A DNA stretch of 64,000 nucleotides from Pseudomonas sp. L5B5 (GTDB taxonomy: Bacteria > Pseudomonadota > Gammaproteobacteria > Pseudomonadales > Pseudomonadaceae). Of the stretch, positions 35,231 through 44,100 are shown piece by piece. The DNA lies in assembly GCF_020520285.1 (NCBI RefSeq), contig NZ_CP084742.1, positions 744,001-808,000 of the forward strand, written 5' to 3'. The notes beneath the pieces were generated by a model, which had not been told where the DNA came from, searched no databases, and saw only the letters and a list, made by a program, of their open reading frames with translations. Made by a program: the position numbers and the translations under genes. How positions within the stretch are numbered: position 1 is the stretch's first letter; every line of letters starts with the position of its first letter.

Positions 35231-35940
35231 GTCGCCAGCGCGGCGCCGCATTGATCATGGTCTTGTGGGCCATCACCCTGCTGGGACTGATGATGGGCAG
35301 CCTGGTCGAGATCCTGCGCCTGGAAAACCGCCAGAGCGTTTTTGAACTGCAACACAGCCGCGCCCTGCTGGCCGCGCAAGCGGGCCTGGCGTTGGCGGTC
35401 GAAGGGTTGTTTGCCTACCCGGCGCGCACGGTGCCTGACGGGCGTGTTTACTCATTGCCCTTTGAACAGGCCACGCTGAGCCTGCAAGTCAGCAGCGAGC
35501 GCGGCAAACTGGATCTGAACTTCGTCGCGCTGGAGAGTTTCGCGCGCCTGGCCCATGGCCTCGGGGCAACCTCCGAACAGGCTCGGCAATGGAGTGAAAG
35601 CCTGGGCCAACAGCGCAGTGCTGGCCTCCTCAAGGCGCTCGAACAGTTGCAGCAGTTACCGGGCATGGAGGCGCGCCTGTATGACCGCTTGCTACCGCAC
35701 CTCACGTTATGGTCCGGCCTTGCGGAGCCGGATGTGGATGCGGCCAGCCCCGAACTGCTGGCCTTGCTCAAATTGTCACGGTCAAAGGTCGCGCTCCAGC
35801 GGGGCCCCGAATCGGTGGTCAACGTGCGAGTCCTGGCGACGCTGGACAATCAGGTTTCGGCTTCTCTGGAGGCCGTGGTTTTTCTCTCACCACAAGGAAG
35901 CGGTCAACGACCGTATCGGGTGCTGCGCTGGAAAGAATGA
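35227..35940 (+). CDS. gspK: Minor pseudopilin GspK (short form)
   Basis: This 237-aa protein has the GspK-type N-terminus RQRGAALIMVLWAITLLGLM, lacking Glu5 as usual for the tip cap. It is about 80-100 residues shorter than XcpX/GspK, so the inserted alpha-helical domain appears reduced. It should crown the pseudopilus and contact substrates. ATG at 35227 overlaps the gspJ stop, and its own TGA overlaps the gspL start. Confidence 0.85.
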   Translation: MSRQRGAALIMVLWAITLLGLMMGSLVEILRLENRQSVFELQHSRALLAAQAGLALAVEGLFAYPARTVPDGRVYSLPFEQATLSLQVSSERGKLDLNFVALESFARLAHGLGATSEQARQWSESLGQQRSAGLLKALEQLQQLPGMEARLYDRLLPHLTLWSGLAEPDVDAASPELLALLKLSRSKVALQRGPESVVNVRVLATLDNQVSASLEAVVFLSPQGSGQRPYRVLRWKE

Positions 35941-37034
35941 ACCTGCTGATCCAACCCCTGGCAGACCGGCTGCAGCCCCTGATTCGCTGGCTACTGCTGC
36001 GCTGGCGAGGGTCGCCGCTGCCTGGATTCCTTGCTTGGTGGCGGGCAGAGCTCGTGGCCTGCCTGCCCGCCTCCTGGCGAGCCAGGATCAACCCCGAGAA
36101 AAGGCAGCCGTTGCTGTTTTCACGGGACGAGCGTTTCTGGACCGGAGACGCTGGGCAACTGCAACCGGCCCTCGCCCCATCGACATCTGGTCCACCGGTC
36201 CTGGTCCTGCTGCCGCATCAGCGCTTGCTCCATGAAGTGTCGCTGCCGGCGGCAGTGGCCCAGGACCTCACCTCGATGCTGTCGTTCGAGATGGACAAGT
36301 ACACCCCGTTCAAGGCCAGCCAGGTTTATTTCGACTGTGTCCGCCTGCCCTCCGCCCACGACTCGCTGATCCGCATTCGCCTGGCCGTGGTCAGCCGTGA
36401 ACGGCTGGATGCGCTGCTCGATCAGGCGCAACAGGCCGGTCATTCGATCATGGCGGTTGATGTGCTGGATGAGCACGGCGCACGTTTGCACGTCGACTTG
36501 CTGGCACCCCATCGCCGCGCCCAGATTCGCCGCTCGCTGATCCAGCCACTTCCGGTCCTCGCGCTGGTCGCCCTGATCCTGGCGCTGGCCAGCCTGCAAC
36601 TCTGGCTGCACAACCGCCAGCAGGCCCTTGAAGACATGCAGCAGCAGGTCAAGACCCTGCAACAACAAACGCAACAGGTCCAGGCGCTCAATCGGCAGAT
36701 CGACGACACCCTCAATGCCCAACGCTATGTCGTGGAACGGCGGGCACAAAGCCGCTCAATGGCGGCGCTGCTCAATGAGTTGACCCAATGCATCCCGCTG
36801 AACACCACCCTGGAGTCGCTGGACATCAACCCGGACGGCCAGGTCAGCCTGACCGGCCAAAGCAGCCAGGCCAGCGCCCTGATCAGCGCCATGAAAGCCT
36901 GCCGCAGCCTGGAAGGCATCAATTTCCAGGGTGCCATCCAGCCAGACCCCGTCACCGGCCTGGACCGCTTCAGCATGCTCGCCACCCTACGCAAAGCGGA
37001 GGCCAGCCATGCGCCTGCGACCAACCCCCGCTAG
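35937..37034 (+). CDS. gspL: Type II secretion protein GspL
   Basis: This 365-aa protein has a cytoplasmic actin-like domain that docks GspE, with LLPHQRLLHEVSLPAAVAQD and a MLSFEMDKYTPFKASQVY segment. A single membrane span follows (VLALVALILALASLQLWL, near residue 205), then a Gln-rich periplasmic coiled coil (ALEDMQQQVKTLQQQTQQV) and a ferredoxin-like PilN-type domain. It couples ATP hydrolysis to the platform. The ATG overlaps gspK's TGA (ATGA). Confidence 0.9.
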   Translation: MNLLIQPLADRLQPLIRWLLLRWRGSPLPGFLAWWRAELVACLPASWRARINPEKRQPLLFSRDERFWTGDAGQLQPALAPSTSGPPVLVLLPHQRLLHEVSLPAAVAQDLTSMLSFEMDKYTPFKASQVYFDCVRLPSAHDSLIRIRLAVVSRERLDALLDQAQQAGHSIMAVDVLDEHGARLHVDLLAPHRRAQIRRSLIQPLPVLALVALILALASLQLWLHNRQQALEDMQQQVKTLQQQTQQVQALNRQIDDTLNAQRYVVERRAQSRSMAALLNELTQCIPLNTTLESLDINPDGQVSLTGQSSQASALISAMKACRSLEGINFQGAIQPDPVTGLDRFSMLATLRKAEASHAPATNPR

Positions 37035-37608
37035 CCAGCGAGCCCTGGCCTTGACCTTGACCGCTTTGAGCCTGGTCGGGGTGTACTTTCTGACCCTGCA
37101 TGTTTGGTTCAGCCAGCCTTTGTTGGCCATTGCCGATGAGATGGCGCTGCTACGCCACAACCAGCAACGCTACGTGGCATTGTCCAACCAACGGCCAGCA
37201 CTGGAGAACTCGCTGGCTCAGATCAGGCGCTCATCAGTGGGCAATGAAAACCTGCTGGCCGATTCCGACATGGGCGCGGCCACCGCACAACTGATGCAGT
37301 TGGTCGCCGCCGATTTGCAGGTATTTGCCACGGTGGGCGGTGGCTGCACGCTGACCAATCGAATTCCGGTGCCCGTCACCCAGCAAGGGCCTTATCGGCA
37401 AGTCAGTGTGCGGATCAACCTCGAATGTGCCATCGAGCCACTGGCCGGCCTGCTGCATCGCCTGGAAAACGGCAAAGTCTCGCTGTTCGTCGAGTCCGTG
37501 CGGATCGACAAAACACGGGGCCAGCTTGCCAGCGCAAACCGGTTGACCGCGCAACTGCTGATCAGCGCCTACCTGCAAAATCCAACACCAAAAGGAGCGA
37601 CGCCGTGA
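37009..37608 (+). CDS. gspM: Type II secretion protein GspM
   Basis: This 199-aa protein has a single N-terminal membrane span (ALALTLTALSLVGVYFLTLH) and a periplasmic ferredoxin-like domain, as in GspM, which pairs with GspL. The start at 37009 overlaps gspL by 26 bp. Sequence conservation in this family is low, so the call relies on topology, size and position between gspL and the GspC-like gene. Confidence 0.82.
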   Translation: MRLRPTPASQRALALTLTALSLVGVYFLTLHVWFSQPLLAIADEMALLRHNQQRYVALSNQRPALENSLAQIRRSSVGNENLLADSDMGAATAQLMQLVAADLQVFATVGGGCTLTNRIPVPVTQQGPYRQVSVRINLECAIEPLAGLLHRLENGKVSLFVESVRIDKTRGQLASANRLTAQLLISAYLQNPTPKGATP

Positions 37609-38141
37609 CGCGCTTCCCACCCTCGCTTCGTTGGCTGAGTGCTGCCGTACTGGGCCTGCTGGGGTTATTCCTGATCTTGCTCAACGGCGCTGGAGCAAAG
37701 GTTCAGTGGCTACCTCCACTCAATCCATCAGTAGCCCCGGGGAAAGCGGCCGTCACTGCCGATCCCATGCCCGTAGCGCTGTCAGCGCATGAATACACCT
37801 GGAAAAAGCCACTGTTCAACGCCCATAGGCAGCCTGATCCGCCCCCCTCCCAAGCCACCGACAAGGCGCCATCGTCGCTCAATGGCCTGAGCCTGACCGG
37901 TGTCATCGCTTCCGCAACCCTGCGCAAGGCCTTCTTCAGGACGAGCGACGGGCAACAGCTGGCGGCCCTCGAACAGCAACAACTGCCCAATGGCTGGCGA
38001 GTCGAGCGGATCGAACCGACACACGTCTCGTTGACCCAGGGCACCAACACCCAAACGCTGAAGCTGCTGCTATTGAAAGTGCCGCAGAACACACCGCCTC
38101 TCCCCTCTTTGCCTGACACTTCCAAGGACAGCGAACTGTGA
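37605..38141 (+). CDS. GspC/GspN-like inner-membrane coupling protein
   Basis: This 178-aa protein has one N-terminal span (LSAAVLGLLGLFLILLNGAG), a Pro/Ala linker, then a region KPLFNAHRQP and LSLTGVIASATLRKAFFRTS. The latter resembles the homology region (HR) of GspC that binds the secretin N0 domain. The C-terminus has no PDZ domain, as in HxcP-like short forms. A GTG start at 37605 is supported by AAGGAG and overlaps the gspM stop. It connects the inner platform to the secretin. Confidence 0.78.
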   Translation: MTRFPPSLRWLSAAVLGLLGLFLILLNGAGAKVQWLPPLNPSVAPGKAAVTADPMPVALSAHEYTWKKPLFNAHRQPDPPPSQATDKAPSSLNGLSLTGVIASATLRKAFFRTSDGQQLAALEQQQLPNGWRVERIEPTHVSLTQGTNTQTLKLLLLKVPQNTPPLPSLPDTSKDSEL

Positions 38142-40378
38142 GAAAACGATTCATCTACACTGGCTTGGCTGGCGCGATAGCACTCTGTGGTTGTACAACA
38201 CCGGCCACCGACAGCGCACGGGACGATAGCTTGATCAAGGAAGCCTTGTCCGGCACCGGTACTGATCGCGCACCGCTGCCGATCCCGGCGCCGAAAGCAT
38301 CGCCACTGGCGATCATCACACCGCCCACCACCACTCGGGTTGTCCAGGGCAACCAGCAGTTCATCAATAAAAGAACGCCAGCGCTGTCTCGTGCCGCTGC
38401 GGCGTCGCAAGAGCCAGGCGTAACCTTCAACTTCGCCAATGTTTCGATCCAGGCCGTGGCCAACACCATCCTCGGTGATGTGCTGAAGGAGAACTACAGC
38501 ATCGCCCCCGGTGTGGTGGGCGACGTTACCTTCTCGACTTCCAGGCCCGTCGACAAAAGCCAGGCCTTCTCGATCCTGGAAACCCTGTTGGCACTGACCA
38601 AGAACGCCATCATCCGGCAGAACGGCAGTTACGTTGTGCTGCCGGCGAACATGGCACTCGCCGGCCAGCTCGCGCCGCAGCTGGCATTGCCACAACCGGG
38701 CAGTGGCATGACGGCCCGATTCTTTCTGCTCAACTATATTTCCGCACCGCAAATGCAAAAGCTCTTGCAGCCCATGGCCCGCGAAAATGCCTTCGTGCAG
38801 GTCGACGCCGCCCGCAACCTGCTGATCATGGCAGGCACTCCCGATGAGCTGAGCAACTATCAGCAGACCATCGACACCTTCGATGTCAATTGGCTCAAGG
38901 GCATGTCAGTCAGCGTCTTCGGGCTCAAGCACGCCAACGTCGGCAAACTGATGCCCGAGCTGGACCATTTGTTCGGCGCGCAAAGCGCGACGCCGCTGGC
39001 CGGGATGTTGCGTTTCCTGCCGATTGAACGCACCAACTCCATCGTGGTGATCTCTTCTCAGCCGCAGTACCTCAGTGATGTCGGGCGCTGGATCGAAGCC
39101 ATTGACCAGGGCGGCGGCAATGAACCGCAAATGTATGTGTACGACGTGCGCAACATGAAGGCCACCGACCTTGCCAGGTATCTGCGGCAGATTTACGGCA
39201 ATGCAAAAATCACCGATGAGCCTGCCGCCCAGGTAGCGCCCGGCCTGCGTACGGTCACCCTGTCGAGCAATGGTTATGGGACTGGCAATGACAGCAGCGG
39301 CAATGTTTCAGGTGTGCCATCGGGCATCAATGGGATCGGTGGTAACGGCAACGCTGAAGACACCGAAGCGGCACAGCCGGAAGAAGAGTTCGAGGCCAGC
39401 AGCGAGGATCAGGCGCAGGCCGAAAACGCCACGAGCAACGAAACATTCGACAATTCAGTGCGCATCACGGCCCAGAAAAGCAGCAACCAACTGTTGGTGC
39501 GCAGCCGGCCGGCGCAATGGGCTGAAATCGAGTCGGCGATACAACGCCTGGACAATCCCCCACTACAAGTGCAGATCGAAACACGCATTCTCGAAGTCAG
39601 CCTGACAGGCTCTCTGGAGCAGGGCGTGCAATGGTACCTGGGGAACCTGGCGGGCAACTCGACCACTCCTGGCGTACAGAACACCACGGGCAGCCAGGGT
39701 GCATTGGGCGGAGGCGGCGTCGAGGTGAGATCGGCTTCGCTGTTCTACTCCTTTGTCAGCAACAACTTCCAGGTGGCCTTGCGAGCACTGGAAACCAGCG
39801 GCAACACCAAGGTGCTCTCGGCGCCATCGCTGGTGGTAATGAACAACCAGCAAGCGCGGATCCAGGTGGGCAACAACATCCCGATCAGCCAGACCACCAT
39901 CAATACCGGGGTCGGCGCCATCCAGACCAGCTCCGTGCAATACGTGCAGACGGGGGTGATCCTCAATGTGGTGCCACGCATCAACCCCGGCGGCTTGGTG
40001 TACATGGACATTCAGCAACAGGTCAGCGACGCCACGACTCCCGCCAGCGGCGGAACCGGGACAACCGCGACGCCACCGGCCAACCCGACCATCTCGACCC
40101 GCGCGGTGTCTACCCAGGTTGCCGTGCAAAGCGGCCAGACTGTCCTGCTGGGAGGCCTGATCAAGCAAAACCAGGCAGAGGCCGATCGCAGCGTGCCGTA
40201 CCTGGGCAAGGTGCCAGGGCTGAAGTGGTTGTTCGGTACGACCATCCGCAATGACGACCGGTCGGAGCTGATCGTGCTCATCACCCCTCGCGTGATCACC
40301 GGTAACAGCGAGGCGCGCCAGGTTACGGATGAGTATCGCCAGCGCTTCCAGCTTATCCAGCCACTGCAAAAACTCTGA
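38138..40378 (+). CDS. gspD: Type II secretin GspD, lipoprotein (HxcQ-like)
   Basis: This 746-aa secretin starts at GTG 38138, overlapping the previous stop. The signal ends in a lipobox ALCGC, so the mature protein is lipidated at its first Cys, as in self-targeting HxcQ. N0-N3 domains occupy residues about 85-450, with an acidic linker (EDTEAAQPEEEFEASSEDQ) near 410. The secretin core has VQIETRILEVSL near 478 and QVAVQSGQTVLLGGLIKQN near 650, followed by VPGLKWLFG. It forms the outer-membrane channel. A self-piloting lipoprotein explains why no GspS pilotin gene is present. Confidence 0.94.
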   Translation: MRKRFIYTGLAGAIALCGCTTPATDSARDDSLIKEALSGTGTDRAPLPIPAPKASPLAIITPPTTTRVVQGNQQFINKRTPALSRAAAASQEPGVTFNFANVSIQAVANTILGDVLKENYSIAPGVVGDVTFSTSRPVDKSQAFSILETLLALTKNAIIRQNGSYVVLPANMALAGQLAPQLALPQPGSGMTARFFLLNYISAPQMQKLLQPMARENAFVQVDAARNLLIMAGTPDELSNYQQTIDTFDVNWLKGMSVSVFGLKHANVGKLMPELDHLFGAQSATPLAGMLRFLPIERTNSIVVISSQPQYLSDVGRWIEAIDQGGGNEPQMYVYDVRNMKATDLARYLRQIYGNAKITDEPAAQVAPGLRTVTLSSNGYGTGNDSSGNVSGVPSGINGIGGNGNAEDTEAAQPEEEFEASSEDQAQAENATSNETFDNSVRITAQKSSNQLLVRSRPAQWAEIESAIQRLDNPPLQVQIETRILEVSLTGSLEQGVQWYLGNLAGNSTTPGVQNTTGSQGALGGGGVEVRSASLFYSFVSNNFQVALRALETSGNTKVLSAPSLVVMNNQQARIQVGNNIPISQTTINTGVGAIQTSSVQYVQTGVILNVVPRINPGGLVYMDIQQQVSDATTPASGGTGTTATPPANPTISTRAVSTQVAVQSGQTVLLGGLIKQNQAEADRSVPYLGKVPGLKWLFGTTIRNDDRSELIVLITPRVITGNSEARQVTDEYRQRFQLIQPLQKL

Positions 40379-40396
40379 GCGTTCAAGACGCCGAAA

Positions 40397-40421
40397 AGCC
40401 TGTACAGCAGCTGTCCAGGCT
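40397..40421 (+). terminator. Possible terminator of the secretion operon
   Basis: AGCCTG (40397-40402) pairs with CAGGCT (40416-40421), and the inner ACAGC/GCTGT extends the stem with one mismatch. It starts 19 bp after the gspD stop. There is no T-run, so the call is weak. Confidence 0.35.
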
Positions 40422-40631
40422 CAATCGTTGTGGTCAACTAATCCCGGACAGGGCGTCAAGCTTTTCTCGAACTGGGCCGGGGACATCCCATTGTCGAACG
40501 GGTGCGGGTGGACCCGATTACGGATACTTCCCTGGATTACGCAGCCCGGGGCGCATCGCTGGGCTGGTTCAGCTTTCTTCCCTGCCAGATAGAAGTGGGT
40601 GTTGGACGGTCCAGCGATGACCGTTCGTCGC

Positions 40632-40646
40632 ATGGCTATTAGCCAT
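40632..40646. promoter_or_regulatory. 15-bp palindrome upstream of the lectin-like cluster
   Basis: ATGGCTATTAGCCAT has perfect 7-bp arms around one central base, about 100 bp before the first gene. It is a candidate operator; the regulator is unknown. Confidence 0.35.
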
Positions 40647-40743
40647 TAACCATGCCTACTACAGTCATCATGCGTCACCGTCGGGTACCAGAAAGCTGGG
40701 CACCCATCGTAATCGCCAGTCAATGCAGAATGGAGTTCTCATA

Positions 40744-41067
40744 ATGGCTATCAGCGCTGTCGTAAACGCAGTCTTCAACATCGATAACAAAACCTACACT
40801 GCCTCGCTCGCCATCCCAAGTTCCGCTCCCACAGCGGCAGCACCGTTCCTGTTCAGTGTCATTTCCCAGGCTCCCGAAGCTGGCGGCAAGACGCCGGACC
40901 CGGAAACCCTGCTGGAAGTCGCCGTGGGCACTACCAATCAGGTGTATGTCGCCGTGTCGCCACCTATGGACGTGATCTCGGGCGCGATCGGCAGCGATGT
41001 GGTCAAGGACCTGAACGTGGTCGTCTCGGAAGGTAACTACAACTCCAAGACCCATACCTTCAGCTAG
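40744..41067 (+). CDS. Hypothetical 107-aa beta-type protein heading the lectin-like cluster
   Basis: Begins MAISAVVNAVFNIDNKTYTASL and appears all-beta. Alternating hydrophobics and the segment VAVGTTNQVYVAVSPPMDVIS suggest a small sandwich domain. No signal peptide, cysteine or known motif. GGAG lies 8-9 nt before ATG 40744. It is followed after 33 bp by the 1419-aa gene with the same orientation, so it is probably a partner or structural subunit. I do not recognise the family. Confidence 0.6.
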   Translation: MAISAVVNAVFNIDNKTYTASLAIPSSAPTAAAPFLFSVISQAPEAGGKTPDPETLLEVAVGTTNQVYVAVSPPMDVISGAIGSDVVKDLNVVVSEGNYNSKTHTFS

Positions 41068-41100
41068 ATCACGTCCACCTACGTGGAGGGGCAATAGTCA

Positions 41101-44100
41101 TTGCCCCGCTACTTCGAAGTACCTTGCCTGCGGGAGGGCCGCTCGCCCATGGATATCCGCGTATCGGCGCATTTTGCCTGGTCAGAGATTTTCGGTGGCA
41201 AGTTCGCCACCCAGAGCAAGTGCCAACTGGACTTGTCACGTCAATACAGCCTGATCTACGCGGACTTGGCCGCTGCTAATTCTGGCGGGATGGATGTTCT
41301 TGAGCTGATCAACAACGCCTTCAATACGCAACTGCCCACCGGCCGCTTACTGGTACAGGATGCAGGCTTCTTCACCTTCAGCCATTTCGGCAACGGTACG
41401 CCGCCCAGCGGCACGAATCTGTTCAGCGTTTTTCCACAAACGCCGGTCCCCACGAGCGTGGCGAAAACCACGCTGACCATGGACAACACCTGCGGGTTCT
41501 GGCTGACGGTCAGCCTCAAAGACATAGAACTGTTCGGCAGCCTGCTGCAGATCGGTTACGACACCTCGGCAGGCGCCGGTGACACGCTCTCCTTGTCCGC
41601 TGTGCTGGCCAGCGGCAGCGCGGCTGGTACCGCAGTCAAGCAGGCGTTCTACTCGGCGGCGCTTCCCAACATCAAGCTGTTTGGCCTGTTCGGTTTTGAG
41701 AACATCAAAATCAACTATCAGTTCACCACGGCCAGGCAACTGAGCGTCATCGGCAATCTCAGTGTCTCGGTGTTCGACAACAACTATGCCTTTAGTGGTG
41801 CGCTGGTTTCCGACGATGTAAACAAGACCTTCGCCGCCTGCCTGCAGTCTGCTGCGCCTGACGCCAGCATCCCCACGCTGTTCGGTGGGGCCATGACCGG
41901 CATCTCGTTCAGCAACCTGATGTTCGGCGTCTTCGCTCGCTATGGCGGCCCCAGCGCGCAGAAGAACTTCCAGGTACAGGGCACCGTCAAGGTGGGGTCG
42001 GCCCAGCTCACCGGATACATTTACCTGCAGGACACCACCCCTCAGGTGGCCAGTGTCAAAGTCGACAAGACCCTCTCGATCGGTGATGTATTCAACCAGT
42101 GCATCGGTGAAGCGGTGTGGCCCAGCTCGCTGATCAACATCGTCTTCAAGGCCGGCAGCCAGCTCTACTACTGCAAGGCGGCAGGCAGCCAGCCATTGAG
42201 CCTGGATACGTTCGCCTGCCCCATCGTGCCGGGCACATTGCCTGCCGCGCCACCGGCCAGCAGCATCGCCTACCAACCGGGTTTCAATATCCAGGCGTTG
42301 TTTGACCTGACACTGGTTACCACCTTCGAGGTGGTTGGCAACATCCAGATCGCCAAGGACGGTGTCACCGCTTCCATCGCCCTGGGCAATCCCATCGACA
42401 TCTACATCCTGACCATCGCCGCGCCCAAGGCGACCAGCGCCACTGGTGGCCCGGCACTCGCCATCTCCACGGTCTCGGGCAAGCAGTCGATGGGGTTTGC
42501 TGGCAGCTTGTGGTTCATGCAGGCATCGTTCGGCGTCGATGTCAGCGTGATGACCAGCAAGAACAGCAAGGGCAACATGCAGATCGATGGCACCCTCACC
42601 TCTCTTTCCGATTACTCGCCGTTTCTGCCGAAAAATGTCTCGCTGGGTGTGCGCTACAGCAAGGACGGTGGTTTCCAGGTCACCAACTGGCCAAGCTTCG
42701 ACTACCTGACCCAGGCGATAGACTTCATCAAGACGCTGCAAAAGCTGTCCGAACAAGGCAGTTCCGGCTGCGGTAAGTTGGTGGATTTCGCCTTCAAGAC
42801 CTTGCTCAAATCGACATTCAAAATCAGCGTGTCGTTCAGCACGCAGGACAACGGCGTCAGCCTGCAACTGGACGGCAAGTACACCCTGACGATCGCCGAC
42901 ACTTCGTTGACCGCCGCAGCGATCCCCTTCCCTGGCATTGTCTCGATTCCCTTGCCCAACTCGATCAAGATGTCGGAGCTCGGGGCCTATATCGAACGCG
43001 CGCTGGCCAGCGCGGCGGAATCGTTCGTGCAGGGCCTGCTCAAGAACAGCGAGGCCATCGCCACATTGATTGCGTTGACGGCGGGCAAGGCTGCCGCCTC
43101 TTACGCAGCCACGCTGGCATGCCAGCAACTGATAGACGGCGCCGCCGCCGACGCCGTGGCTTCAACCGCGGCGTCGGCACTGGCTGCATCCGAAGCGGCC
43201 GCCGCAGGAGCAGCGGGCGCAGCGGCGGCGGTAGCAGGTGCGGTGGCGAGCATCATCGCGATTGTCGGCGGAACCGGTACGGGGACAGGGACTGGCACCG
43301 GCACTGGAACCGGGACGGGCACAGGCACTGGAACGGGCACCGGAACCGGCACGGGGACTGGCACTCAAAGCCCGCCCGACCACCCCAGCGTCAGCGTCGC
43401 CAACCGGGTAGTGACACTCGCCTGGGGCGGTGGCCAGGGGAACGCCGGCTATCATGCGCAACTGCTCGACAGCGCAGCAAAAGTCCTGCTCGACCAACCT
43501 GGCCTGGACGTCGCCGCGCGCGACACCCATTTCGATTTCGACGCCCAATGGCTCCCCGGTCCGTACAAGGCCCAGGTGCAGGGTACTCATGGCGATGCCA
43601 AGACTGTATGGGTCGGTGCATCATTCCAGCGTCTTGCCGCGCCGACAGCCCTGCAGGCGCACAACGAGAGCAGCATCATCGCGCCCGACTGTGGCGTGTT
43701 GCTGAGCTGGGCGGCCGTGCCCGAAGCACAATCTTATGTCCTCTCCAGCATGCATGCCGGTAGCACCTGGGTCCCCGACCGGAACATTGCACCGCCCCAA
43801 CCACAACAGGCACCGCCTACGCAGTGTGTCGTCACCTTCGAGGCGGCGGCGCCTGCCGGCAACTTTGGCTTCAGCCTGGTGACACACGGCAGCAACACCA
43901 CCGTGGCTAGCCCGGCCAGCGATGTGCTGACCCTTGTTCGCCTGGACCAGCCGTTGAACCTGCAAGCCAGCAGTGCCGGCAGCAGCGTTACCCTGCGCTG
44001 GCAAGCAGTGGCCAATGCCACACGCTATCAGGCGGTCATACACAACGCCGGCAGCCCGTTGCAGGTGACCCCGTTGCAAGCAAGTACCCAGGGCCAAGAG

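Larger units (their letters stand above)
40379..40743. other. Intergenic region between secretin and lectin-like cluster
   Basis: About 365 bp without a supported gene. It contains an interrupted hairpin after gspD (40397-40421) and a 15-bp palindrome (40632-40646). It probably holds the promoter of the following four-gene cluster. Confidence 0.4.

Noticed and set aside
41347..43128. 593-codon minus-strand frame inside the 1419-aa gene
   Set aside because: High-GC antisense frame with no domain; the plus strand has clear beta domains and repeats.
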